A stretch of 64,000 nucleotides of DNA from Chondrocystis sp. NIES-4102. Its GTDB lineage: Bacteria > Cyanobacteriota > Cyanobacteriia > Cyanobacteriales > Xenococcaceae. Below, piece after piece: positions 47,223 to 56,590 of this stretch; within the stretch, counting starts at the first letter, position 1, and each line of letters starts with the position of its first letter. The position numbers and the translations under genes are program-made. A model generated the notes under the pieces. It was not told the origin of the DNA. It made no database searches and saw nothing but the letters and a program-made list of their open reading frames with translations. The DNA is taken from assembly GCA_002368355.1 (NCBI GenBank), contig AP018281.1, positions 4,030,001 to 4,094,000 on the forward strand. Direction: 5' to 3'.

Positions 47223-47717
47223 ATGATGAAAAATAACTGGATATTAATTACTACTTTAGGGTGTCTTTTATCTGCCACTTCAGTCAATGCTAAACCAATG
47301 TCTTGCTCTCAATCTGCTATTACACCATTGGAAAAAGAAACAGTAAAAATAATTACAGATATGCAAAATGTCCATACACAAATTGAGACAACAACAGCGA
47401 CATTAAATAAAATTAACCAACAAAAGATTCAAATAAATTATAAAAGTAATGAACAAAATCTTGATAAATATAATAAATTAGTTGATGAGTATAATAAAGT
47501 AGTAGAAGTTAGTAATAAATTATCAGAAGAGTATAACAAGCTTAGAGATTCTTACAATGCTTTAGTAAATAAATCTCCAATTTCTAGCAATATAGCCTTT
47601 ACTACTTGTATTAATATCCAGGTCTCCAGTTTAAACGTTGCAACAAACAGTCATAAAATAGATTCTTTAACTTTAGGCATAGATATTTTGGAACAGAGTA
47701 TTAATAATTTAAAATAA
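47223..47717 (+). CDS. Secreted coiled-coil protein of unknown function
   Basis: The 164-residue product has a signal peptide (about 1-23; ending SVNA before KPMSCSQ). The mature part is almost entirely helical. Between about 50 and 125 it shows a heptad-like pattern with repeated YNK units (NLDKYNKLVDEYNKVVEV, LSEEYNKLRDSYNALV). Two cysteines (in MSCSQ and TTCIN) could form a disulfide. No family is recognised. It stands alone between divergent or convergent neighbours. The first ATG (47223) is directly followed by a second; either may be used. Confidence 0.6.
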   Translation: MMKNNWILITTLGCLLSATSVNAKPMSCSQSAITPLEKETVKIITDMQNVHTQIETTTATLNKINQQKIQINYKSNEQNLDKYNKLVDEYNKVVEVSNKLSEEYNKLRDSYNALVNKSPISSNIAFTTCINIQVSSLNVATNSHKIDSLTLGIDILEQSINNLK

Positions 47718-47729
47718 ATACAAAAAATA

Positions 47730-47761
47730 GGCGATCGCACTTGTTTGTCATGCACATCGCC
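47730..47761. other. Inverted repeat between convergent genes
   Basis: GGCGAT (47730-47735) and ATCGCC (47756-47761) enclose 20 bases and include a HIP1 site. It lies between the ends of two convergent genes and could stop transcription in both directions, though no T-run follows. Confidence 0.35.
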
Positions 47762-47788
47762 ATAAATAGATAAAAATTAATTTAGATC

Positions 47789-48118
47789 CTAAGCAACTGT
47801 TTCTAAAGAAGCTAAAGGATCAGCAATACTATTAGAAGGAGCTTCAAATTCCCCTGTAGCAACATATTCTAATCTTAACTTTAGCCAAGTAGCCAATTGT
47901 TCACAGGTAGTAATAACTGCTGCTGCTGGCTGAGGAATTTTAGCTTTTACTTGTGCCATTTCAGGTGCTTCTAAAAAGGCTGGTTGTTTAATTAACCAAA
48001 AATCGATTTCTTTGTTTCTTTCCTGATAATTACGTGTTCTTTCCTTGAGTACTTCCTCAAAAGGTTCTTCTTGCAACAAAAACTTCTGGCTAGCAGCAAC
48101 GTAATAATATGTAGTCAT
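47789..48118 (-). CDS. ycf54: Ycf54-like protein, Mg-protoporphyrin monomethyl ester cyclase subunit
   Basis: The 109-residue protein matches the Ycf54/DUF2488 family: MTTYYYVAASQKFLLQEEPF, VLKERTRNYQERNKEIDFW, and LKLRLEYVATGEFEAPS. Ycf54 is needed for assembly and activity of the oxidative cyclase that closes the fifth ring of chlorophyll. No membrane helix is present. It follows pdxJ by about 100 bases on the same strand. ATG at 48118 is the start. Confidence 0.92.
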   Translation of the reverse strand: MTTYYYVAASQKFLLQEEPFEEVLKERTRNYQERNKEIDFWLIKQPAFLEAPEMAQVKAKIPQPAAAVITTCEQLATWLKLRLEYVATGEFEAPSNSIADPLASLETVA

Positions 48119-48219
48119 GATTAATTAAAATGAATTGTCGAAAATTGAAATAATATTAATTTTTACAGTAAAAAGGGATTAATAAATAATCGTTTACAAC
48201 TATTTAGGAATATAAGAAA

Positions 48220-48942
48220 CTAAAGTTCACCCTTCATCGCTAGTTTCATTTCCCTAACCGCTCTTTCCATACCAACCAATACAGCACGGCTAATGATTGT
48301 ATGACCTATATTTAATTCTTCCATACCAGGTATCATCGCGATCGCATAAACATTCCAATAGGTTAAACCATGTCCTGCATTAACCCTCAACCCACAAGAA
48401 ATCGCCTGTTGAGTGCCAACAGTTAAATTTTGTAACTCAGCTTTACTTTGCTCTTCGTTGATCGCTTCGGCATATTTACCAGTGTGCAATTCAATAAATT
48501 TAGCTTTAGTTGCTGCTGCTGCTGCAATTTGTGCTTCATCGGCATCTATAAACCAGGATACAGGAATACCTGCACCTTGTAATTGTTCGACTACAGTTGT
48601 AAACCTTGATAAATTAGCAACAATATCAATACCACCTTCTGTCGTTACTTCTTCTCTTTTTTCGGGAACAAGGGTAACATAATCAGGTTTAATATCTAAA
48701 GCGATCGCGATCATTTCTTCAGTAGGTGCCATCTCTAAATTAAGATGAGTCCTCACTGTTTGACGTAATAATCTGACATCTCGATCTTGAATATGGCGAC
48801 GATCCTCACGTAAATGTACAGTAATGCCATCTGCTCCTGCAAGTTCAGCTAATACTGCTGCACCAACGGGATCTGGTTCAACTGTGCGTCTAGCTTGACG
48901 AATTGTAGCTACGTGATCAATATTTACTCCTAGTGTAAGCAA
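48220..48942 (-). CDS. pdxJ: Pyridoxine 5'-phosphate synthase
   Basis: PdxJ condenses 1-deoxyxylulose 5-phosphate with 3-amino-2-oxopropyl phosphate in the DXP-dependent vitamin B6 pathway. The 240-residue protein has the family motifs [46 protein letters not shown] and [13 protein letters not shown]. The start is TTG at 48942 with AGGAGAG about 10 bases upstream. GTAAGC and GCTTAC flank the start codon and could form a small hairpin that hides it. It lies upstream of ycf54. Confidence 0.96.
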   Translation of the reverse strand: MLTLGVNIDHVATIRQARRTVEPDPVGAAVLAELAGADGITVHLREDRRHIQDRDVRLLRQTVRTHLNLEMAPTEEMIAIALDIKPDYVTLVPEKREEVTTEGGIDIVANLSRFTTVVEQLQGAGIPVSWFIDADEAQIAAAAATKAKFIELHTGKYAEAINEEQSKAELQNLTVGTQQAISCGLRVNAGHGLTYWNVYAIAMIPGMEELNIGHTIISRAVLVGMERAVREMKLAMKGEL

Positions 48943-49142
48943 GCTTACTCTCTCCTGCGGGTATATTTATTACATGGATTATTATGCTATCACTCGATCG
49001 CAACACTGAGGGGATTGATAGCACATCAATCAGCAATTCTATGATAAACGTTAAAATTAGTAGAGATAAAACTCGCAATTATCCAGACTTGGTGGTAAAT
49101 TCACCATGTTAGCATTAACTAAAATATGGGGATAACAGGATT

Positions 49143-49619
49143 ATGACTAGCCAGATTTCCAATATGGAAGCAGATCCAACTAAGACAGTAGAAAAATTAA
49201 TGGAAGAAGAATCAAGTCATCGAGAAGTTATTGAAACTGTAATTTCTAGTCTTGATCAAGACAATACAGCAATGGTCAATAATACTGATCAAGGTAGTCT
49301 TTGGAAATTCAATTATGGCAGTGTTGAAGTTTTTGTCCAGCTTACAGGCGAAACTGACGATGATACTCTAACAGTTTGGTCGAGTGTGCTAACCTTACCT
49401 GCTAAAGATGAACCTGGTTTAATGCGTCGTATACTTGAGATGAACTGGGGTAATACATTTGAAACTTGTTTTTGTATTCATGATCAGCAAGTTATGGTTT
49501 CTGCTCAACGTAGTGTTGCGGATATGCACCCTGGGGAAATTTCGCGTTTGGTTACACTAGTAGCTAATATCGCTGATGAAAATGACGAACTGTTGCAATC
49601 TGAATTTGGTGGGTCGTAA
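49143..49619 (+). CDS. YbjN domain-containing protein
   Basis: The 158-residue soluble protein has the YbjN/type III secretion chaperone-like core: WKFNYGSVEVFVQLTG, TVWSSVLTLPAKDEP, LMRRILEMNWGNTFETCFCI and a C-terminal HPGEISRLVTLVANIADEND. The fold is seen in many cyanobacterial stress or chaperone-like proteins without a defined client. The gene is divergent from pdxJ. ATG at 49143 is preceded by GATAACAGG with weak ribosome-binding potential. Confidence 0.8.
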   Translation: MTSQISNMEADPTKTVEKLMEEESSHREVIETVISSLDQDNTAMVNNTDQGSLWKFNYGSVEVFVQLTGETDDDTLTVWSSVLTLPAKDEPGLMRRILEMNWGNTFETCFCIHDQQVMVSAQRSVADMHPGEISRLVTLVANIADENDELLQSEFGGS

Positions 49620-49675
49620 TTATAAGATAATTTAATTAATTAAGATGGGCTATCAGTTATCTGCTGTTAGCTTTT

Positions 49676-49822
49676 TTAGTCGAAAATATCGGCAGGATCT
49701 GCATTACGAAGTTTTTTTAGAGCGATCGCTCCAGCTACAGTACACATTAGTATATTTAGTAGCAAAACTGTTAGGGCAATGTTTAAGTTCATACTTACAG
49801 GAAACTCGATCAACTTGCTCAT
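49676..49822 (-). pseudogene. C-terminal remnant of a DevC-type ABC exporter permease
   Basis: The 48-codon minus-strand frame starts MSKLIEFPVSMNLNIALTVL and ends ALKKLRNADPADIFD. The last part matches the C-terminus of DevC/FtsX-like permeases (xxKLRxADPADIF). A membrane helix precedes it, also as in DevC. A stop lies a few codons upstream and no rest of the gene exists, so it is a relic. It is too short for usual gene length cut-offs and could be mistaken for a plus-strand gene. Confidence 0.6.
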
Positions 49823-49857
49823 TAAATAGTATAGTCATCATCAACAACTAATATCAT
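49822..49857 (-). pseudogene. Possible N-terminal relic of a response regulator
   Basis: A short frame encodes MILVVDDDYTI and then a stop. It resembles the first strand and acidic cluster of a receiver domain. It directly precedes the DevC relic in the same direction. Eleven residues is too little for certainty. Confidence 0.25.
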
Positions 49858-49899
49858 AGCTGCATTGTAAATCCTTGAATTTAAATAATAATTATTTAC

Positions 49900-50763
49900 T
49901 TACCATAATTTATAATTCTCAAAGTCTATTTCTTGACGTTCATTTATAATATGTCTATTTAACATTATAAGAATCCAGAATCGAGCCGTAAGAATTTTTT
50001 CGTAAATTAAAATATTACATAGTATTGTATTTATATAATTTTGAATTTTCCAATATATACGTAAAAGTATGTTTATTTTTAGATATTGTTCATTTGTTAC
50101 ATAATTCGGAAGAGGATTAAAGTCGAGCCAAATTTTCATCGCTAAATTCTGTTTACCTTGATTAATATAGCTAATATTATAAAAAAGACCTTGTTTTTCA
50201 ATCCAATTACCTTTTAAACAATCATTTAGAAATATACAATGTCCACAATAAATCAATTTTTTCTCTGAATTTATTTTAGATAATATATTATTCTTAACTA
50301 CAGAAATAACATTAATTGATAAAGATTGGAATGAATAAATAATATGCTCGTTTTCTGTAAACCAAAAGTCGACACGAGGAATATCAGAGAGATTTTTATC
50401 CCTCGGGTTAGAATCTAAGCTATAAAATTTAAGTTCTTGCTCGTTTGTATGATATTGCTCTTTAAAATATCCATTAAAATTTCCTTGAGTTCTAACAAGG
50501 ATAATAACTTCTTCTATTAAATGACTTCCATTATTACGAATAGAAATTTGAGAAGGTTCTTCGCAATAACAAGTTGATATTTTTAATGAAATCTCTAAAT
50601 CATCATGAATAGATATCCAATTTTTTCCAAGGCAATTGCGTTTCAGATAATCAATATGTGATTCATTATAAAGAGGCATTAAAATTTTATCGCTAAAATA
50701 ATCTTTCAAAAAAAACTTGTATATAAATCGCAAAATATTAAGCAAAAAACTATTTATATTCAT
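49900..50763 (-). CDS. AT-rich orphan protein downstream of the caspase-STAND gene
   Basis: The 287-residue product is not recognised. The N-terminal 20 residues are hydrophobic (SFLLNILRFIYKFFL). The C-terminal part (about 225-275) has further hydrophobic stretches (IQNYINTILCNILIYEKI, FWILIML). The middle is polar with eight or more cysteines, some clustered (STCYCEE, YCGHCIFLNDC). Codon use is far more AT-rich than in the core genes nearby, which suggests late acquisition. It lies 94 bases after the large caspase-STAND-WD40 gene on the same strand, so the two could be co-expressed. ATG at 50763 is used. Confidence 0.55.
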   Translation of the reverse strand: MNINSFLLNILRFIYKFFLKDYFSDKILMPLYNESHIDYLKRNCLGKNWISIHDDLEISLKISTCYCEEPSQISIRNNGSHLIEEVIILVRTQGNFNGYFKEQYHTNEQELKFYSLDSNPRDKNLSDIPRVDFWFTENEHIIYSFQSLSINVISVVKNNILSKINSEKKLIYCGHCIFLNDCLKGNWIEKQGLFYNISYINQGKQNLAMKIWLDFNPLPNYVTNEQYLKINILLRIYWKIQNYINTILCNILIYEKILTARFWILIMLNRHIINERQEIDFENYKLW

Positions 50764-50857
50764 ATTATTTTTAAGAGAAACAAATTTTATGCTTATTATA
50801 ATTCATTCAAATATACAGAGCCAAAAGTGTAAATCAATAATTACTTAAAATAGACAT

Positions 50858-53800
50858 TTACATTGTCAGTCCTTGGGTTAACAAACTATCTAAGTTAAGA
50901 TTCCACCAAAATAAACCCTGTTGTTCTTCGCCACTAATGATATATTGATCATCAATACTAAAAGCGAGACTGTTTATTTGACTAGTATGTCCGCGTAAAT
51001 TTTTAATTAGTGATCCTGTTTGGGTATCCCAAAGTTTAATAGTGCGATCGCCACTTCCTGTAGCTATTACTGTACCATCGCTATTAAAACTAATTGTAGT
51101 AACGCCATCTTGATGTCCTGTAAGGATATGCAGTAATTCGCTATTTGTACCTGAGTTTTTAATTAACCATAGTTTTATAGTATTATCCCAACTTGCAGAA
51201 GCGAGTATTTTACTATCAGGGGTGAATTGTAGAGAATTAATTGCTAAATTATGAGCATTAATGGTTTGTAGTAGTTCTCCTGCAATACTCCATATTTTAA
51301 TTGTTTTATCATATCCTGCCGTTGCTATCATCTTACCATCAGGGCTAATTGTAACTGTTTTTATACTATCTGTATGTCCTGTTAAGGTGTTAATTAGTTG
51401 TCCTGTTGCTACATTCCAAATTTTAATATTTCTATCTTCGCCACCTGAAACTAAAGTTTGACCATCTGGGGTAAAAGCTATAGTATTTATACCCTCATTA
51501 TTCCCTCTTAAGGTATTAATTAGTTGTCCTGTTTCTGCATTCCAAATTTTGATATTTCTCTCCCAACTAACCGAAGCAATTAATTTACCATCAGGACTAT
51601 ATTTTATTTGGTTAATACTATCATTATGTCCTGCTATTGTACGAATTAGTTTTTGTGTTCCGTCAGGATTATTCTGCCAAATTTTTATTTTTCCATTCCA
51701 ATCACCAGCAGCAAAAGTATTTTTTTCGGTTGGCGAGACAGCGACAGTATAAATGCTTTCGTTTTGTTTTAAGTAGCGATTATATACTTGCCAAATTCTA
51801 ATAGTTTTATCTACTCCTGTAGAAAGAAGTTGATAACGCTCCTTCCCTTCAGTTTCATGAGGAATGAATTTAAGATCTAAAACCTCTCCACTATGTCCAT
51901 TCAATGTTTGTTGCAATATCCCATCTTTACCCCAAAGCTGAATTTTGCCATCAACAGTGGCAGTAGCTACTATCTGACCATCAGGACTTATATTAGCTTG
52001 GGTAACTATTTCTGGAAGGGAATAGGAAGAAATTATTTTATTATTATCCTTATTTCTAATTTCTACTGTTTTTTCATTAATAAAAGATATTAGATATTTT
52101 TTACTTGCTGCTATAGCTATAGGATTAGGTAGCTGATAATTTAGATTATTATATTCAATAAAGATTGATTTATCCCTTACTTCTTTACTGGGTAAAGTTT
52201 TAATCAAATCACCATCATTTGACCATATTTTAATATTTTGATCATCACTTAAGCCTGCAATTAATAATCCATCATCACTCACGCTAACCCGATTAATTTG
52301 CTGACCATCACTTCCCCAACGTTCCATTTCTTGCGTGCCATAAATAGACTGTTGTAAAGTGGCTGCTGTTTTAAATTTTGTATCCAACCAATTATGCTGA
52401 CCAACTAATACTTGATCCAAACGATTAATGTCTTGTAAATTCTCCCCAGCTTTAACACTAGTAGCACGAGATTCCAACTGTTGATTAGATAACAATTGCG
52501 CTTCAGCCACAGCATTATAGCTATCAATATTTTCAAGTTTAGTAATTAATTTCTGACGGTAACTAATAATAGCAAAACTACTAGCAGCCAAACCCAAAAT
52601 ACCTAAAGCGATCGCGCTTAACTGTGCTTTACGTAAACGTTGTTTAGTTTCTTTTTCCTCAGTAAGTTTAGCATCAATACAAACAGCCACAAATTCTTTA
52701 GCTGTATTAGATAACTCATCAGTATATTTAATAAAAATTTCTTCGGCTTCGGCTAAACGGATACCGCGTAATAAAAAATCCCCATTACAATCTTTTTGTT
52801 GCCATAAAAGGGCTGCTTGTTCAATTTGACGCTGCGATCGCAATCTTGTCCGATTTTCTTCCAACCACCAACGTAAAGTAGACCAATGACGGATGAGAAT
52901 TTCATGTACAACTTCTACTGTAGCCTCTTGGCGCATGGTCGCAAGCAATAATTGATCTTCCTCACCAGCTTGATCTCCACTACGGCTTTGACCCAATTTG
53001 CTACCATCATCGATATTTAATACTAGTAATTTGGCATCAGTGAGAATTTGTAGAGTTTGATCAATTAGTTTTTCTGGATATTTAGCTACAATCAAATCCG
53101 ATTTAGTAATTCGACGACGAGTATCTTCTGTACCTTCTCCCAATTGAGTCAAGTTTAGAAAAATCCAGCGCGCACAATCTTGAGATTGAGGATCAAGACT
53201 ATCATATACTGCCTGTGCCTGTCTTTCTAATGCACCTTTAACACCTCCCAATTTTTGATAAGCATTGAGGGTTAATTGACCATCCTGACGATTCTGCCAA
53301 AGTTGTTGCAGGGTAAACTGTAATAAGGGTAGATCTCCAGCAGATCGATCTAAATCCTGCAATAATAATTCCACTAACCCCGACTCTACTTTTAACCCTA
53401 CTTGTTTAGCTGGTTGGACTATCACACTCCGATAATCCGCTTCTGTAAGATATGGAGGTACTAATACAGTAGATTGCTGCAAAATTTGGGCTAAAGCAGG
53501 AATTTCTAAACAAGCAGCTACAAAATCTGCCCTAATAGTTAAAATAAATTTAAAGCGATCGCTGGCATATTGAATTGCACCTAAGATTAAATTAAGAAAT
53601 TCTTGACGTTCTCCTTCCTTTGCTAAGGTAAATAATTCCTCAAACTGATCGATAATCAGTAACACCATTGGTTCTGTGCGAGTTCTCAACCAGCAAACAA
53701 AGCCATCTACTCCTTGATACAATAGTCCCTCAATCTGTAACTGTTCTTGGGCTTGGGACAAGGGATTTATAGAATCAGTTAATACTTTAGCCAAAGCTTG

Positions 53801-55627
53801 AATAGGTTTATCTCCAGGACGAAAACATCCTACCCACCAGCGATCGCTATTGGGAATTTGTTTACCCTGTCTCAGTTGCGCCACTAATCCTGCTTGCACT
53901 ACGGAGGATTTGCCACTCCCTGAAGCACCCACCACCGCTATACTAGAATTATGGTTAATTTGGTTGAATAATTTCGTAATTAAAGGCGATCGACCGTAAA
54001 AATATTCTGCATTATCCTCCCTAAAAGCCTCTAAACCCATATAAGGACAGATACCCAAATCAAATACCGATTGATATTCTTTGGCGATATTTTTAGCAGG
54101 AAGTATATCAATCACTCCTTTACTACCCGATAGCCAAATCTGGGGGAGAATACCTGTTCCTGCTAAACTAATTTGTAATTGAGTTATCCAAGCTGCAACA
54201 GTTAATTCAGTCTGATTATCATTATTTTTTAGAGTCTCTAATACTGCATCGGCAAATTGACCAGAATTATTTAATGGTGCATTGGCAGCAATAATACATT
54301 GTCCCCTTTCTGCTTCTAGCTGTAAATCTTCTACCCACTCAGCTAAAGAATTTTCTCCAGGACAATCTAAAATAATAATATGCTGTGTAGCACAAGAATT
54401 CTTTAAAACCTTTCTAATCCAAGAACGGGATAAACGCACCCCATCTCCCAAAACTAGCCAAGATTCGCCAGTAGAGGTGTTTTCAATCTCTCCCCTAAGA
54501 TAAATTAAAGCTGTGACAACTTCGATATTACTTTTAGATTCTACTTTGGCGTTTAAACAATTAATAATAGCCCCTTTTACCTGTGACCAAGGTTCATTAG
54601 TCTGAGGGAAATATCTTAAATTAAATTGTCCACCATGCTGTAGTATTTGACTCAAGGCAAAAGTAGTACGATTGGCTTTAAAACCACCATCAATAACTAA
54701 TCCTTGACGGGGATTAATCTCTAGATTACAGTGAGATTTCTTTCCTAGTACAAGTTTACCAAATCCTTCAACAATTCTTTTAGGAGTTTGTAAAGGAAAT
54801 TCCGATTGCAGCCTTGCTTCTCCCCGACTACTTTTTTGTTGATTAATTAAGCGTATTTGTTGATTAGTCTTATCAATGTATCGTAAGGTTTGATGATAAA
54901 CATATTGATATAAGGCATCAGCCTCAATAACACCCTGAGAATCAGCAGCCTCCCCCCGCAAACCCCGCATCAAATAGTAAGTAAATACCCCATGTCCTAA
55001 TTCTGGAAATTCCCAAGACTGTTGAGTCTGATCACAAGATAACAAAGCATAAAAACCTTTACTTTCAGAAGCTTGATGTCTTAAAACTTCCACCAACTGA
55101 GTACTAGCATTGGGTAAATATTCCTTGTTTGTCCCCCTCAATGTCATCCCACCACTATGACAAGCATCTAACCAAACCAATTGTTGACTGGCTGCACAAT
55201 TACCTAATTGATTCAACAAATTATTTAAAGGTAAACCTGTGGTGAATAATTGATTAACATTGGTATCAGCAAGGCATAAAACAACCTGTTGCGTTTTAGC
55301 ATCTAAAATACCGTGTCCTGAAAAATAAAATAGTATCGTATCTTCAGAATTAACAGAATTTAGAATATATAATAAACTACGTTGAACTTCCTTAATATAA
55401 GGACGTTGTGGAACAAAATCATGATGAATGATCATTTCCTTAGCAGCAAAGCTTGCAGTTGCTTCCTTAAGTGCTTCTCCCAACCCCTGACAATCTAAGG
55501 CTGAATATTCCAAGGAAGATAAATTATCTAGATCCTGGTATTGATTCACTCCAACCAATAGAATCCATAGTTTAGCAGATGTAGATTTTGCGGTTATGGG
55601 AGGACGAGATTTAACACGAGGACACAT
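50858..55627 (-). CDS. Caspase-like protease fused to degenerate caspase-like domain, nSTAND NTPase and WD40 repeats
   Basis: The 1589-residue protein begins with a C14 (metacaspase-type) domain, about 18-270: LWILLVGVNQYQD, YFSGHG (catalytic His105) and LVWLDACHSGG (catalytic Cys156). A second region (about 285-510) repeats the pattern with LRGEIE and IIILDCPGE, losing His and the CHSGG motif. The nSTAND NTPase (about 525-1000) has PYMGLEAFREDNAEYFYGR, Walker A GASGSGKSS (568-576) and Walker B VLLIIDQFEELF. A hydrophobic segment lies at 1001-1022. About ten WD40 blades fill 1107-1589 (repeats of IKIW, GHTDSI). Known relatives are signal-sensing proteins thought to trigger cell death or defence. 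The trigger is unknown. Confidence 0.93.
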   Translation of the reverse strand: MCPRVKSRPPITAKSTSAKLWILLVGVNQYQDLDNLSSLEYSALDCQGLGEALKEATASFAAKEMIIHHDFVPQRPYIKEVQRSLLYILNSVNSEDTILFYFSGHGILDAKTQQVVLCLADTNVNQLFTTGLPLNNLLNQLGNCAASQQLVWLDACHSGGMTLRGTNKEYLPNASTQLVEVLRHQASESKGFYALLSCDQTQQSWEFPELGHGVFTYYLMRGLRGEAADSQGVIEADALYQYVYHQTLRYIDKTNQQIRLINQQKSSRGEARLQSEFPLQTPKRIVEGFGKLVLGKKSHCNLEINPRQGLVIDGGFKANRTTFALSQILQHGGQFNLRYFPQTNEPWSQVKGAIINCLNAKVESKSNIEVVTALIYLRGEIENTSTGESWLVLGDGVRLSRSWIRKVLKNSCATQHIIILDCPGENSLAEWVEDLQLEAERGQCIIAANAPLNNSGQFADAVLETLKNNDNQTELTVAAWITQLQISLAGTGILPQIWLSGSKGVIDILPAKNIAKEYQSVFDLGICPYMGLEAFREDNAEYFYGRSPLITKLFNQINHNSSIAVVGASGSGKSSVVQAGLVAQLRQGKQIPNSDRWWVGCFRPGDKPIQALAKVLTDSINPLSQAQEQLQIEGLLYQGVDGFVCWLRTRTEPMVLLIIDQFEELFTLAKEGERQEFLNLILGAIQYASDRFKFILTIRADFVAACLEIPALAQILQQSTVLVPPYLTEADYRSVIVQPAKQVGLKVESGLVELLLQDLDRSAGDLPLLQFTLQQLWQNRQDGQLTLNAYQKLGGVKGALERQAQAVYDSLDPQSQDCARWIFLNLTQLGEGTEDTRRRITKSDLIVAKYPEKLIDQTLQILTDAKLLVLNIDDGSKLGQSRSGDQAGEEDQLLLATMRQEATVEVVHEILIRHWSTLRWWLEENRTRLRSQRQIEQAALLWQQKDCNGDFLLRGIRLAEAEEIFIKYTDELSNTAKEFVAVCIDAKLTEEKETKQRLRKAQLSAIALGILGLAASSFAIISYRQKLITKLENIDSYNAVAEAQLLSNQQLESRATSVKAGENLQDINRLDQVLVGQHNWLDTKFKTAATLQQSIYGTQEMERWGSDGQQINRVSVSDDGLLIAGLSDDQNIKIWSNDGDLIKTLPSKEVRDKSIFIEYNNLNYQLPNPIAIAASKKYLISFINEKTVEIRNKDNNKIISSYSLPEIVTQANISPDGQIVATATVDGKIQLWGKDGILQQTLNGHSGEVLDLKFIPHETEGKERYQLLSTGVDKTIRIWQVYNRYLKQNESIYTVAVSPTEKNTFAAGDWNGKIKIWQNNPDGTQKLIRTIAGHNDSINQIKYSPDGKLIASVSWERNIKIWNAETGQLINTLRGNNEGINTIAFTPDGQTLVSGGEDRNIKIWNVATGQLINTLTGHTDSIKTVTISPDGKMIATAGYDKTIKIWSIAGELLQTINAHNLAINSLQFTPDSKILASASWDNTIKLWLIKNSGTNSELLHILTGHQDGVTTISFNSDGTVIATGSGDRTIKLWDTQTGSLIKNLRGHTSQINSLAFSIDDQYIISGEEQQGLFWWNLNLDSLLTQGLTM

Positions 55628-55972
55628 CGCTACTATAAGTTTATTTTCAAATCGTATATCTTTTTAGGTTAAATATCTTCCATTTATGCAATATTCTAAA
55701 ACCTGTAAAAAATTACCAAGTATTACTAATAACTATAGGAAAAATCCTTTAAGGTAGGTTTGGTTTAGCTCTTACTAAAATGCTATTGTAGAAAACTATC
55801 AAAAGAGTCACTACCTTAAATAAAATATAAAAAAAATAATGGTAATTTAGGTGTTATTTACTGTTATTTTAGTAATTTAAAAGGGAACTCTAAGCTTGTA
55901 AACCAACTAACTGCCATAGTTAGTATAATCAACCTCAAATATGAGGAGTTAGCCGTTTAGGAGTAAATATCT
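55628..55972. other. Intergenic region with a 10-base inverted repeat
   Basis: 345 bases with divergent promoters expected for the caspase-STAND gene and the response regulator. TTTAAGGTAG (55748-55757) and CTACCTTAAA (55811-55820) are perfect inverted repeats 53 bases apart. They could pair in RNA or bind a protein. No gene is seen. Confidence 0.45.
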
Positions 55973-56539
55973 GTGTCAACGCACAAAGTTCTAGTTATTG
56001 ACGATAGTAAAGTCATTAGAATGAGAGTTAAAGATATGTTGCCAGAGGGCAACTTTGAGATTATTGAGGCAAAAGATGGTCTAGAAGGATTTAATTTGAT
56101 TAAAGCAGAGAATCCTAACCTAATTATGTTAGATTTTTTGCTACCAAAAATGAGTGGATGGGAAGTATATCAAGAAATTCAGAAGCAACAGAGATTTCGC
56201 TCAATTCCTTTAGTGTTAATGTCTGGTCGTAAGGAGGAGGTTACAGATAAGATATCCGAACCTTTTGAATATTTTTCTTTCGTAGAAAAGCCATTTGATC
56301 GCGAACAATTAGTAGACGCGATTAAAGATGCTATGGTTAAGGCTAAAAAACAGCCTCAAAGCACAATTTCAAATAGTATAGCTGATAGTTATGCTTTAGC
56401 ACCTAGCCCAGATACATCAGCTTTGACTTCCGAAATTGAACTTTTGAAACTTAAAATTGCTAAATTAGAGCAAGAATCAGAACAATTGAAAAAACAGTTT
56501 AATCAATTGGTAAGCTTTATTAAGCAAAAACTTAAATAA
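55973..56539 (+). CDS. Response regulator with C-terminal coiled coil
   Basis: The 188-residue protein has a receiver domain (1-120) with Asp10/Asp11, phosphoacceptor Asp54 (IMLDFLLPKMSG), Ser84 and Lys106 (VEKPF). A Ser/Pro linker (about 125-150) leads to a coiled coil (about 150-188; SEIELLKLKIAKLEQESEQL). No DNA-binding domain is present, so it probably acts by protein contact, as PatA- or motility-type regulators do. The start is GTG at 55973 after TAGGAG. No kinase gene is adjacent. Confidence 0.88.
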   Translation: MSTHKVLVIDDSKVIRMRVKDMLPEGNFEIIEAKDGLEGFNLIKAENPNLIMLDFLLPKMSGWEVYQEIQKQQRFRSIPLVLMSGRKEEVTDKISEPFEYFSFVEKPFDREQLVDAIKDAMVKAKKQPQSTISNSIADSYALAPSPDTSALTSEIELLKLKIAKLEQESEQLKKQFNQLVSFIKQKLK

Positions 56540-56590
56540 AAGGGATTCAATAGGTTTTTTATATACACAAAAGCAATTTAATTAAACATA

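Noticed and set aside
49645-49851. 68-codon plus-strand frame
   Set aside because: The minus strand of the same DNA encodes the DevC-like relic; the plus-strand translation resembles nothing and begins in a dispersed repeat.
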